From: Spartobacteria bacterium
GTDB taxonomy: Bacteria; Verrucomicrobiota; Verrucomicrobiia; Chthoniobacterales; UBA10450
Assembly (NCBI GenBank): GCA_003167365.1
Contig: PMTM01000006.1
Span: forward strand, 764,391-828,390
Direction of reading: 5' to 3'
Length of the DNA: 64,000 nt
In this document: positions 1-7,719 of the stretch, one piece after another
Numbering within the stretch: the stretch's first letter is position 1
Layout: each line of letters starts with the position of its first letter
Notes under the pieces: model-generated
The model's input: only the letters and a program-made list of their open reading frames with translations
What the model was told of the DNA's origin: nothing
The model's database searches: none
Program-made: the position numbers and the translations under genes

Positions 1-2
1 TT

Positions 3-482
3 TCTAAGAAACCGAAATTCCTCGGCTTGTTGACTGGCGCCGTGGCCGGTCTTGCCACAATTACTCCCGCGGCGGGCTACGTGTCGCCGGCAACCGCTGT
101 CATTATCGGCTCCGTGGCGGGTGTGGTCTGCTATTACGCTTGCGCGCTGAAGAACCGGCTGGGATGGGACGACGCTCTCGATGTGTGGGGCGTGCACGGC
201 GTGGGCGGCTTTCTCGGCATCGTTCTGCTTGGCGTCTTCGCCTCGACGGCGTGGAATCCAGCGGCCAACGGCGGCGTGGACGGATTACTCGCCGGTGACT
301 CGAGCTTCTTTTTAAAGCAGCTGGCCGCGGCGCTGTTCTCGTCTGTCTGGGCGTTCGTCTTCACGCTGGGAATGCTCTGGCTCATCAACCGCATGACGGC
401 GGTGCGTGTCGAAGATGCGCACGAAGAACTCGGTCTAGACGAGGCGATCCACGGCGAGACCGCCTACATCGAAGGGCTGTAG
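3..482 (+). CDS. amt: Ammonium transporter Amt, C-terminal part (5' end outside window)
   Basis: Membrane channel of the Amt/MEP/Rh family that takes up ammonium across the inner membrane. The frame is open from the first bases of the window, so the N-terminal half lies upstream. Visible are the TGAVAGLATITPAAGYV stretch and the D-x-W-G-V-H-G-V-G-G segment that carries the second pore histidine of the family, followed by hydrophobic helices and a short cytoplasmic tail ending in an acidic, Glu-rich segment (TAYIEGL at the end). The tail resembles the C-terminal regulatory tail usual in Amt proteins. A sigma-54-type response regulator follows 66 bp downstream, in keeping with nitrogen control, but no GlnK gene is visible here. 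The family call is secure; substrate assignment is by family. Confidence 0.93.
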   Translation, partial: SKKPKFLGLLTGAVAGLATITPAAGYVSPATAVIIGSVAGVVCYYACALKNRLGWDDALDVWGVHGVGGFLGIVLLGVFASTAWNPAANGGVDGLLAGDSSFFLKQLAAALFSSVWAFVFTLGMLWLINRMTAVRVEDAHEELGLDEAIHGETAYIEGL

Positions 483-548
483 CCAGCTGCCACAATCTGG
501 ATTTCCGGACGAGTCGCATCTCAGACCAGTTCGAGTAATCTGAGAACG

Positions 549-1871
549 ATGCGAGCGCTGGTTGTTGATGACGAACAGAATATTCGGCGCACTTTGACTG
601 TGGCGCTCGAGTCAATGGGCTATGAAGTAGCAAGTTCGGCGAACGGATCCGGCGCGTTGAACGAGATTAAGGCACGCCGGTTCGATGTCATGTTACTCGA
701 TCTCAAATTGAGCCAGGAGAGCGGGCTTGATGTGCTGGAAGAAGCGATTCGAATTTCGCCAGCTCTGGCGGTGGTGATCATGACGGCGTTCGCATCGATT
801 GAGACCGCCGTGGAAGCAATGCGTCGTGGAGCTTTCGATTATCTCCCGAAGCCGTGCACACCGGAGCAGCTTCGACAGGTTCTCACCCGCATCCAAAAAA
901 CACGAAAACTGGAACGGCGCGTGGCGGAGTTGGAATCCCGCTTGAGCGCGGACTCGCCTCAGGTCGATCTCACCACGCATTCGCCCGCGATGGAAAAGGC
1001 ATTCGACGTCGCATTGAAAGCGGCTGGCACGGATGCGACGGTTTTGCTCTTAGGTGAAAGCGGCACCGGCAAAAGCGTACTCGCGCGCGCGATACATCAG
1101 CGCAGCTCGCGCAACAGCGGAGCGTTTGTCACCGTCAGTTGTCCGAGCCTCACGCGCGAACTTTTGGCCAGCGAGTTGTTCGGTCATGTAAAAGGAGCGT
1201 TTACTGGAGCGCTCGCCGAAACATGGGGCAAGGTAACCGCCGCGGAAGGCGGCACACTCTTCCTGGACGAGATTGGGGACTTGCCGCCTGAGATTCAGGC
1301 AAAGCTGCTGCGATTACTCCAGGAGCGCGAATACGAACGAATCGGCGAAACCAAACCGCGTTACGCGGACGTGCGAATCATCGCGGCCAGCAATCACGAC
1401 CTGGCGAAGACCGTGAAGGCGGGAACTTTTCGCGAAGATCTTTATTACAGACTCAATGTCATCTCGATTACGCTGCCGCCGCTGCGCGACCGTGTGGATG
1501 ATGTCGAACGGCTCGCGATGGCCCATCTTCGTTCCGTGGCGAATCAATGCGACAAGCAAGTCGAGAGCATTTCAGCCGAGGCGCTCGATTTGATGAAACG
1601 CTACAACTGGCCAGGCAATATTCGCGAATTGCGCAACGTGATTGAACGGGCAGTCATTCTTAGTAGCAGCGATAAGATCGAGGCCAGCGATCTCACCGAG
1701 ATGATTGAGCCGGATTCAGAAGTTCGGGTTGGAGGCAGGGTAAGTTTGGAAGAACTCGAAACCGCGCATATCAAAAAGGTGATCGCGAATTCCAAAACAC
1801 TGGAGGAAGCGGCCGAGATGCTGGGCATCGATGCAGCGACACTTTATCGGAAACGGAAGAAGCTCTCCTAG
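549..1871 (+). CDS. Sigma-54-dependent response regulator (NtrC/AlgB type)
   Basis: 440-residue transcription activator for sigma-54 RNA polymerase. Residues 1-120 are a receiver domain with acidic pair D8-D9 and phospho-acceptor D51 (LLDLKL). Residues ~145-380 are an AAA+ domain with Walker A GESGTGKS, the GAFTGA loop that contacts sigma-54, and Walker B GGTLFLDEIGDL. The last ~45 residues form a Fis-type helix-turn-helix (EAAEMLGIDAATLYRKRKKL). All three modules look complete. A membrane histidine kinase starts 123 bp downstream and a second response regulator overlaps that, so the three probably form one signalling unit, as in KinB/AlgB pairs. Its targets are unknown; the porin and kdp genes downstream are candidates by position only. 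Confidence 0.95.
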   Translation: MRALVVDDEQNIRRTLTVALESMGYEVASSANGSGALNEIKARRFDVMLLDLKLSQESGLDVLEEAIRISPALAVVIMTAFASIETAVEAMRRGAFDYLPKPCTPEQLRQVLTRIQKTRKLERRVAELESRLSADSPQVDLTTHSPAMEKAFDVALKAAGTDATVLLLGESGTGKSVLARAIHQRSSRNSGAFVTVSCPSLTRELLASELFGHVKGAFTGALAETWGKVTAAEGGTLFLDEIGDLPPEIQAKLLRLLQEREYERIGETKPRYADVRIIAASNHDLAKTVKAGTFREDLYYRLNVISITLPPLRDRVDDVERLAMAHLRSVANQCDKQVESISAEALDLMKRYNWPGNIRELRNVIERAVILSSSDKIEASDLTEMIEPDSEVRVGGRVSLEELETAHIKKVIANSKTLEEAAEMLGIDAATLYRKRKKLS

Positions 1872-1994
1872 ATTGCAGATCGCGGTCTCGCGGCCGCGCA
1901 ATTCGTGCAAAATGCGACGCGCGGGAGCTGCCAATCTAATGGGCGATTTGCGTAAGATCCTTTCCGTGACGACGTAACACGGCATCACGCGTCT

Positions 1995-3854
1995 ATGGCA
2001 CAGCCTGAGCTAAAACGGGGATTAATGCTGCGGAACCGAATCATTCTCGGCCTCACTCCCATCTTCATTCTACTTATCGCCATGGGCATTTACGCTGTTT
2101 CTTTGTTCGCCAAGTTGGGCGGCGCCGTTGACGTGATCCTGCGTGAGAACTTTCGCAGTGTTCTCGCAGCGCAGAATATGAAGGAAGCCGCCGAGCGCAT
2201 GGACTCAGCGCTGTTTTTTTCACTGGTGGGTGAAGAGCAGAGAGGCCGTCGGATGTACGAACAAAATCTGCCGGCCTTCCGCGAAAATCTGAAAATCGAA
2301 CTCAACAACATTACGTTGCCGGGCGAAAAGGAATTAGCGGAGAAGGTTGCCGCCCTGCATGACCGTTATGTAAAACAGGCCGAGACGTTCTGGAACTTTA
2401 ACGATTTGGCGCAACGCCGGCAGATGTACTTCGGAGAAATGTTGCCGACGTTCACCGAAATCAAGGAGACGGCCAATACAGTCCTGCGCATTAATCAAGA
2501 CGCGATGTTGAAGGCCGATCGAGATGCGCGTCTCCTGAGCGCGACCTCGATTCGTTACATGATCATCGCGATCGGCGGCGGGCTCGTCATTGCCGTGTTT
2601 TTCGCGGTGCGATTACAACGATCCATTTTGCGCCCAATCCGAGCACTGACCGCGTCATCCAGGGAATTGGGCACAGGCAATCTCGACCAGGTTGTGCCGG
2701 TCCTTTCGCACGACGAGCTGGGCCAGCTCGCCGATGCATTCAACAAAATGGCGGGAAAACTTCGCGCCTACCGTCAGGTCACCAGTGACCAGATTCTCCA
2801 GGCTAAGCAGATGACGGAGATCACGTTCTCCGCATTCCCGGACGCAATCGTCGTCTTGTCGCACGACGGCAAAATCGATTTCAAAAACCCGGCAGCGGAC
2901 CGTTTGTTTGTCAGATTAGGCAAGGATTATTTGCCGAGTCCGTTCATGGCGGAAGCTGAGCGCGTCTTGAAAGGCGGTGCCGATTTTTTGCCGACGGATT
3001 TAGCCAAGGCGCTTTGCCTGCGCATCGATGACAAGGAAACTTTTATTTTGCCGCGCGTAATCGGGATGCGCGATGATTCCGGAAATATTTTTGGCGCGGC
3101 GGTTGTTCTTCAAGATGTAACTCGTTTTCATCTGCTCGACGAGATGAAGACCAATCTTGTCTCCACCGTGAGCCACGAATTGAAAACACCGCTTACCAGC
3201 GTGCGCATGGGACTTCATCTTCTGCTCGAGGAAAAAATCGGCTCTCTCAATCCGAAACAAGTCGAACTGCTCCTCGCCGCCCGCGAGGATTCCGAGCGTC
3301 TTTTGCGCATGATCAATGATCTGCTCGATCTCGCGCGGATTGAATCGGGGTCGCGCCGAATGAGTCTTGAACGGCACTCTCCGAACGATCTTGTGCAAAA
3401 GGCGGCAAGCGAACTTGTCGATCTTGCCGAAGCGCGCGACGCCCGCCTTAAACCGGAAGTGGAAGCGGGTCTGCCCGAGGTAGCGGTTGAACCGCAGCAA
3501 ATCTTCCACGTTTTTTCCAATCTCGTTTCCAACGCGGCAAAGTATTCGCGCGCCGGCGAAGAAATTGTGATTGCGGCACGGCGCGATCGCGAGGGCGTCC
3601 GCTTCTCGGTGATCGATCATGGCCCGGGAATTCCATTGCAATATCAGTCGCAAATGTTCGAGAAATTTTTCCGCGTGCCCGGCACGGATTCCCGCGGCGC
3701 AGGCTTGGGCCTTGCCATCGCGCGCGAGATTGTGGCTGCACATGACGGCCATGTCGGCGTCAACAGTCAGCCCGGAAAAGGAAGCGAATTCTATTTCGTT
3801 CTGCCCGAAGCCGAAGTGATAACACGATCCGCTAAACCGGAGGGAAAGAAATAA
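1995..3854 (+). CDS. Membrane sensor histidine kinase (HAMP-PAS-HisKA-HATPase)
   Basis: 619-residue inner-membrane sensor. TM1 lies at about residues 14-36; a ~150-residue helical periplasmic region follows, then TM2 near 188-206, a HAMP linker (LQRSILRPIRALT...), a PAS domain (AFPDAIVVLSHDGKI), the HisKA dimerisation helix with H394 in SHELKTPLTS, and an ATPase domain with N box (FSNLVSNAAKYS), G1 box (DHGPGIP) and G2 box (GAGLGLAI). The layout matches KinB-like kinases. The first ATG at 1995 is used; ATG 2025 is an alternative and neither has a strong ribosome site. Its stop overlaps the start of the next response regulator by one base, indicating translational coupling. The signal is not evident. 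Confidence 0.94.
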   Translation: MAQPELKRGLMLRNRIILGLTPIFILLIAMGIYAVSLFAKLGGAVDVILRENFRSVLAAQNMKEAAERMDSALFFSLVGEEQRGRRMYEQNLPAFRENLKIELNNITLPGEKELAEKVAALHDRYVKQAETFWNFNDLAQRRQMYFGEMLPTFTEIKETANTVLRINQDAMLKADRDARLLSATSIRYMIIAIGGGLVIAVFFAVRLQRSILRPIRALTASSRELGTGNLDQVVPVLSHDELGQLADAFNKMAGKLRAYRQVTSDQILQAKQMTEITFSAFPDAIVVLSHDGKIDFKNPAADRLFVRLGKDYLPSPFMAEAERVLKGGADFLPTDLAKALCLRIDDKETFILPRVIGMRDDSGNIFGAAVVLQDVTRFHLLDEMKTNLVSTVSHELKTPLTSVRMGLHLLLEEKIGSLNPKQVELLLAAREDSERLLRMINDLLDLARIESGSRRMSLERHSPNDLVQKAASELVDLAEARDARLKPEVEAGLPEVAVEPQQIFHVFSNLVSNAAKYSRAGEEIVIAARRDREGVRFSVIDHGPGIPLQYQSQMFEKFFRVPGTDSRGAGLGLAIAREIVAAHDGHVGVNSQPGKGSEFYFVLPEAEVITRSAKPEGKK

Positions 3855-4558
3855 TGAACAAACAAATCCTAATCGTAGATGACGAGCGCAACGTGCGCAT
3901 GGTGTATAGATCGGCTCTCGAAACCGAGGGTTTCGACGTTACGGAAGCGGAGTCCGGTGCGGCGGCCGTAGAAAAATTCGCGAAATCGAAATTCGATGTC
4001 GCGGTGCTCGATCTACGCATGCCGGAAATGGACGGCCTGGAGCTTTTGGAAGTGATGCGGGACAAAAACATCAAAACGCCCGCCGTGATTATCACCGCCT
4101 ATGGCGACGTGCCGAATGCGGTGAAAGCAATGAAGCTTGGCGCGATCGATTTCCTGGCCAAGCCCGTCACGCCGGAGCAGCTGCGCACACTTTTGAACGA
4201 GGTGATCGAGCGACATGCTCCCTCGCCGTCGCAGGATCGAAAATCAAGTGCGCCGAAATATAGGGCCGAGCCGAACATTCATTTGCTCGCCGCCAAGCGC
4301 GCCATAAACAATCGGGAGTTTGACGTGGCCCGCGGCCATTTGGCCGAAGTGATTAAACAGAATGACCGCATGATCGAGGCGCATAATCTTCTCGGCGTTT
4401 TGTTTGAAATGAAAAATGAGTATGGGGTGGCGAAAAGGTGTTACGGCCGTGCCATCGCGATAGACTCACAATACGAGCCGGCCCAGCAAAACATGCGGCG
4501 CCTTTACGAGCTGTTTCAATTCGGTTCGAGCAAGGAGCCGATAAACCTCGGCGAATAG
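3854..4558 (+). CDS. Response regulator with TPR-like C-terminal half
   Basis: 234 residues. Residues 1-120 are a receiver domain with D9-D10, phospho-acceptor D53 (VLDLRMP) and the KP pair near residue 103. After a Ser/Pro-rich linker (~125-140) the C-terminus is not a DNA-binding or enzymatic output domain but two or three TPR-like helical hairpins (AIDFL..., then NNREFDVARGHLAEVIKQN and VAKRCYGRAIAIDSQYEPA). The protein therefore probably works by protein contact, perhaps as a phosphate sink or adaptor for the kinase it overlaps (3854 is the last base of the kinase stop and the first of this ATG). Receiver call secure; output role inferred. Confidence 0.9.
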   Translation: MNKQILIVDDERNVRMVYRSALETEGFDVTEAESGAAAVEKFAKSKFDVAVLDLRMPEMDGLELLEVMRDKNIKTPAVIITAYGDVPNAVKAMKLGAIDFLAKPVTPEQLRTLLNEVIERHAPSPSQDRKSSAPKYRAEPNIHLLAAKRAINNREFDVARGHLAEVIKQNDRMIEAHNLLGVLFEMKNEYGVAKRCYGRAIAIDSQYEPAQQNMRRLYELFQFGSSKEPINLGE

Positions 4559-4693
4559 GCGCGGGCGAGCTTGCAATTTGCATTTCGGTAAACGCTAAAG
4601 GCTGCATTTTGCACGGAACCGATCACGTTCCGCGAGTGCTCCGATCACGTTAACTCGTTCAAAGGGAGCTAGATACTTATTCGTACGGTTTTT

Positions 4694-4709
4694 AGGCACG
4701 CTGAGAGCT
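4694..4709 (+). promoter_or_regulatory. Possible sigma-54 promoter upstream of porin gene
   Basis: Within the 300 bp gap before the porin gene lies AGGCACGCTGAGAGCT, with the GG and GC doublets separated by ten bases as in -24/-12 promoters and the GGCACG half matching the consensus fully. The TTGC half matches only at GC. A start near 4720 would leave a ~140 bp leader. The nearby sigma-54 activator gene makes it plausible. The rest of 4559-4858 shows no gene. Confidence 0.35.
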
Positions 4710-4858
4710 AAGCACCACGCCATGCGCATTAATGTGAGCTACGCGAAGACTTCGCCGTTGCGAAGAACTGCCGCGGATAGGCAATTGGTCCCAGCAGATG
4801 TCGACTGATCGCGCTCGCATTTCGCCAAGACAAACCTTCTCTGAAACAACCGCCACAT

Positions 4859-6388
4859 ATGTTTAGAATCCTCAAGCCAGCATTACCGCCAGTTTCCGCG
4901 CTCTGCGCCTTCGCCTTTGTAATCACGCTATCTGCCGTGTCCGCCCAGGACGCCTCCAATCAAACCCTCACACCGAAAGCGAAGACCAAGACCGAGATCA
5001 AAGAGGAACAAGCGAATAAAGCCAAGGTCGCGGAAAAGAAATTACACGAACCATTTTTGAAACGCTTGGACGAAGCTTTTCTGGAACAATTGGGCACGCC
5101 CGCTTGTGTCCCACCTGCGCCAGACGCTCCAAATACCCGGCGCATTCCGCCGGCGCCATTTGATTCGCCGCCATTTCCGAGCGGCGATTGGCAGATTGGT
5201 GGGAGCCAGATCATCGGCGATCCAGGCGAACTCGCGCCGTATCCATTGATGCAGGCAATTTACGAAGGACCGGGCGGTCAGGCTTGGAAAGACAGCAAGA
5301 TCCAGATTTATGGCTGGGTCAATTTCTCAGGAAACATCAGCACTTCACATCCGTCGAGCACTAGCCAGAACGGAAACTTCCCACTCATTTACGATCTGCG
5401 TCCCAATCGGATGGAGCTGAACCAATTCGTTGTTTATCTTGAGCGGCTGGCGGATGAAAATCAGACGGATCACGTTGATTGGGGCTTCCGGATTTCAACG
5501 CTTTACGGGCTCGATTACCGGTTCACGACAACCTACGGGTTTCTCAGCGATCAATTGTTAAAGCACAATAGTTACGCCGGTTTCGACATGCCGATGATTT
5601 ATCTCGATATCTACGTTCCGCAGATTTTTCAGGGAATGAACATCAGAATTGGCCGCATCATTTCCGAGCCTGATATCGAAGCGCAGCTGGCGCCGAACAA
5701 CCTCATGGCCAGCCACTCGCTCCTTTATAGCTTCGATGACTATTGTCATGAAGGAATTTTTACGACCACGAAGATTAACGATCAGTGGACGATTCAGGCC
5801 GGCATAGATTGCGGCACTGACGTCGCCATTTGGCAAAATGACCCAGGCCGCCAGCCGACCGGCACGGTCATGATTCAATGGACTGCGCCGAACCAAATGG
5901 ATTCAATCTATGCCGGTGCCAACAGTTTCAACAACGGTGCGTTTGGCTACAACAATCTGCAACAATTTGTCGGAACCTGGACGCACAAGTTCAACGACAA
6001 AGTCTACACCGCGACCGAGGCCTGGTACATGTATATGGAAGACGCAACGACTCATCCGACAAATGATGTGCCGTTCCAAAACGGTTTTTTCCCTGTGCAA
6101 CCCGGTTACGCGCCGGAGTGGGCGGTTGTGAACTACACTATGTTCCGTTTGTCGCCGGGCACGTTCCTTACAGTTCGGAACGAATACTTTAATGACAAAG
6201 TTGGCAGCCGCACCGGCTTTGCCACGCAGTATTCCGAGCATTCAATCGGCATTACGTGGTGGCCGGACAAAATCATCACCATTCGTCCCGAACTTCGGTT
6301 CGATCACTCTTACGACACCCCCGCGTATAATAATGGAACCGATAAGAGTCAGCTCGCCTTTATTACCGACGTGATTTACCACTTTTGA
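4859..6388 (+). CDS. Outer-membrane beta-barrel porin (bbp2-like)
   Basis: 509 residues. An N-terminal signal peptide (VSALCAFAFVITLSAVSAQ) is followed by a Lys/Glu-rich helical stretch (~35-75) and a Pro-rich linker; the rest is a beta barrel rich in alternating aromatic strands and closing with ...FITDVIYHF, the terminal Phe expected for BAM-dependent insertion. The segment after residue ~140 (KIQIYGWVNFSGNISTS, RPNRMELNQFVVYLER, RIGRIISEPDIEAQLAPNN) resembles the putative beta-barrel porin-2 family. Likely a diffusion channel. A second outer-membrane protein follows 22 bp later and kdp genes lie beyond, so it may serve ion or solute entry; the substrate cannot be read from sequence. Confidence 0.8.
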   Translation: MFRILKPALPPVSALCAFAFVITLSAVSAQDASNQTLTPKAKTKTEIKEEQANKAKVAEKKLHEPFLKRLDEAFLEQLGTPACVPPAPDAPNTRRIPPAPFDSPPFPSGDWQIGGSQIIGDPGELAPYPLMQAIYEGPGGQAWKDSKIQIYGWVNFSGNISTSHPSSTSQNGNFPLIYDLRPNRMELNQFVVYLERLADENQTDHVDWGFRISTLYGLDYRFTTTYGFLSDQLLKHNSYAGFDMPMIYLDIYVPQIFQGMNIRIGRIISEPDIEAQLAPNNLMASHSLLYSFDDYCHEGIFTTTKINDQWTIQAGIDCGTDVAIWQNDPGRQPTGTVMIQWTAPNQMDSIYAGANSFNNGAFGYNNLQQFVGTWTHKFNDKVYTATEAWYMYMEDATTHPTNDVPFQNGFFPVQPGYAPEWAVVNYTMFRLSPGTFLTVRNEYFNDKVGSRTGFATQYSEHSIGITWWPDKIITIRPELRFDHSYDTPAYNNGTDKSQLAFITDVIYHF

Positions 6389-6422
6389 GCGTGACCAACG
6401 TCAATGCTTAATGCTTGAGCCA

Positions 6423-7337
6423 ATGAGAATTCAAACGCTAACATATCGCGTCACGCAAAGTGATGGCACATGCTTTAGGCTCATCGTTAATCTTGTCTTG
6501 GTCACCGTTGCCGCGCACCTCGGTGTCGCGGATGAGGTAGCAAGCGCGTCGCCGACCCCGGACAAATCAATGTATACGCTTTTTAATCCTACTCCGGTCG
6601 ATCTGCGTCGGGCTTACAACACCGACCGCCCGAGCAAGACCGACAGCCCATACACGATTGACGCCGGCGTCTTTCAGATCGAGAGCGACCTGGCGAACTG
6701 GACGGCCGATGTGGCCGATCATGTTCGCGTCCGCACCTGGATCGTCGGCAATACGAATTTCAAGCTCGGCCTAACCAATTGGATGGATTTCGAGGTTTTT
6801 CCGCAGCTCTACGTCAATACCCGGACGAGCGGATCCGGTTTTGGAACGCCGGTGGGACAGGATGGATTCGGCGACACAACACTGCGTCTGAAAATCAATC
6901 TTCTCGGCAACGACGGCGGAAAATTGGTGGTCGCTTTCGTTTCGTCGTTAAAGGTGCCAACGAACACGGACCATTTTGCCAATCACGTCTGGGAGCCTGG
7001 CTTCGAGCTGCCGATTAACTACCCCCTTCCATGGGGTCTTACGCTCTTTGCGCAAACCCGGCTAGACATCCTCGATGAGCCGCACAGCGGCGACATGCGG
7101 GTGCAGTGGCAGAATCCGATTGGCCTCTCTCGCACGATCGTCGGCAACCTGAGCGGCTATGTTGAATTCTACGACGCGGTCAGCACGGGTCACAACCATC
7201 CCTGGGTCGGCACGCTCGATACCGGTTTGATTTACCAGGTGACATCGAATTTTTCCGTCGATGTAAACTCTTTCTTCGGGCTGACTGATAGCGCGCCTGA
7301 TTGCAACGCTTTTGTCGGATTCGCCCGGCGCTTCTGA
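6423..7337 (+). CDS. Outer-membrane transporter-like beta-barrel protein
   Basis: About 304 residues from the ATG at 6423; an ATG at 6411 adds four residues and cannot be excluded. A hydrophobic N-terminal segment (LIVNLVLVTVAAHLGVA) acts as signal sequence. The mature part has the pattern RPSKTDSPYTIDAGVFQIESDL, GLTNWMDFEVFPQLY, GDTTLRLKINLLGND and ends in a Phe (GFARRF), which fits the phenol-degradation MetA-like/outer-membrane transporter family of 12-strand-type barrels. It follows the porin gene closely on the same strand and precedes the kdp block. Family name is from motif impression; function as a channel is inferred. Confidence 0.7.
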   Translation: MRIQTLTYRVTQSDGTCFRLIVNLVLVTVAAHLGVADEVASASPTPDKSMYTLFNPTPVDLRRAYNTDRPSKTDSPYTIDAGVFQIESDLANWTADVADHVRVRTWIVGNTNFKLGLTNWMDFEVFPQLYVNTRTSGSGFGTPVGQDGFGDTTLRLKINLLGNDGGKLVVAFVSSLKVPTNTDHFANHVWEPGFELPINYPLPWGLTLFAQTRLDILDEPHSGDMRVQWQNPIGLSRTIVGNLSGYVEFYDAVSTGHNHPWVGTLDTGLIYQVTSNFSVDVNSFFGLTDSAPDCNAFVGFARRF

Positions 7338-7356
7338 TCTCCATACCTAATTATTT

Positions 7357-7473
7357 ATGCATAATCTTTTTCCCTTCATCGTGACGATGGGCATGTTTAC
7401 GCTGCCGCTCGTCTCCATTTCGATTTGCGAGAAGCTACGCAAAAAGGCTTCGACTCGCAGGTCGACATCATGA
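7357..7473 (+). CDS. Small single-span membrane peptide ahead of kdp operon (38 aa)
   Basis: Open frame of 38 residues beginning MHNLFPFIVTMGMF, with one hydrophobic helix (residues 3-24) and a basic tail (KLRKKASTRR). It lies directly before a second tiny membrane ORF and kdpF, on the same strand. Coding status is inferred from a clean hydrophobic-then-basic profile and its position; no strong ribosome site precedes the ATG. Could be a regulatory or assembly peptide of the pump, or chance. Confidence 0.4.
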   Translation: MHNLFPFIVTMGMFTLPLVSISICEKLRKKASTRRSTS

Positions 7474-7519
7474 TCCATCAGGAGGAATGAGTTCACGCTC
7501 ACCTTTAACCAAACGACTT

Positions 7520-7603
7520 ATGCAAGACCTCTTTTTCATCGGACTTACGATTGGTTTCTTCGTCCTCATGCTCGTCTTTATTTGGGCGTGCGAAAAAGTT
7601 TAA
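7520..7603 (+). CDS. Small single-span membrane peptide in kdp operon (27 aa)
   Basis: A 27-residue frame, MQDLFFIGLTIGFFVLMLV..., with one transmembrane helix and the tail CEKV. It could start upstream at ATG 7487, adding MSSRSPLTKRL in frame; an AGGAGG at 7480-7485 sits too close to that ATG to serve it well. The peptide lies 19 bp before kdpF. Similar tiny helices ending in a C-[DE]-[KR]-[LV] tail occur ahead of kdpF in other bacteria as far as I recall, which favours a genuine Kdp-associated peptide. Function unknown. Confidence 0.5.
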   Translation: MQDLFFIGLTIGFFVLMLVFIWACEKV

Positions 7604-7622
7604 CCGCAGCGGAGATCCATTT

Positions 7623-7706
7623 ATGACCAACCTCATTGTCGGAATCATTGCTCTCGGGCTGATCGTTTACCTCATCTTCACGATCATTCGCCCGGAGAAA
7701 TTCTAA
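7623..7706 (+). CDS. kdpF: Potassium-transporting ATPase subunit KdpF
   Basis: A 27-residue peptide with one membrane helix (LIVGIIALGLIVYLIFTII) ending in RPEKF, the typical KdpF tail. KdpF stabilises the KdpFABC pump in the inner membrane. It stands 13 bp before kdpA. Too short for most gene finders but position, length and the R-P-E-[KR]-F end make the call firm. Confidence 0.88.
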   Translation: MTNLIVGIIALGLIVYLIFTIIRPEKF

Positions 7707-7719
7707 TCGCTGATCATTT

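Noticed and set aside
3000-3752. 250-codon minus-strand frame opposite the histidine kinase
   Set aside because: The plus strand carries all kinase motifs; this frame has none.
7388-7405. Second GG-N10-GC match as a sigma-54 promoter before the kdp genes
   Set aside because: Only the doublets fit and it lies within a small open frame; too weak to call.
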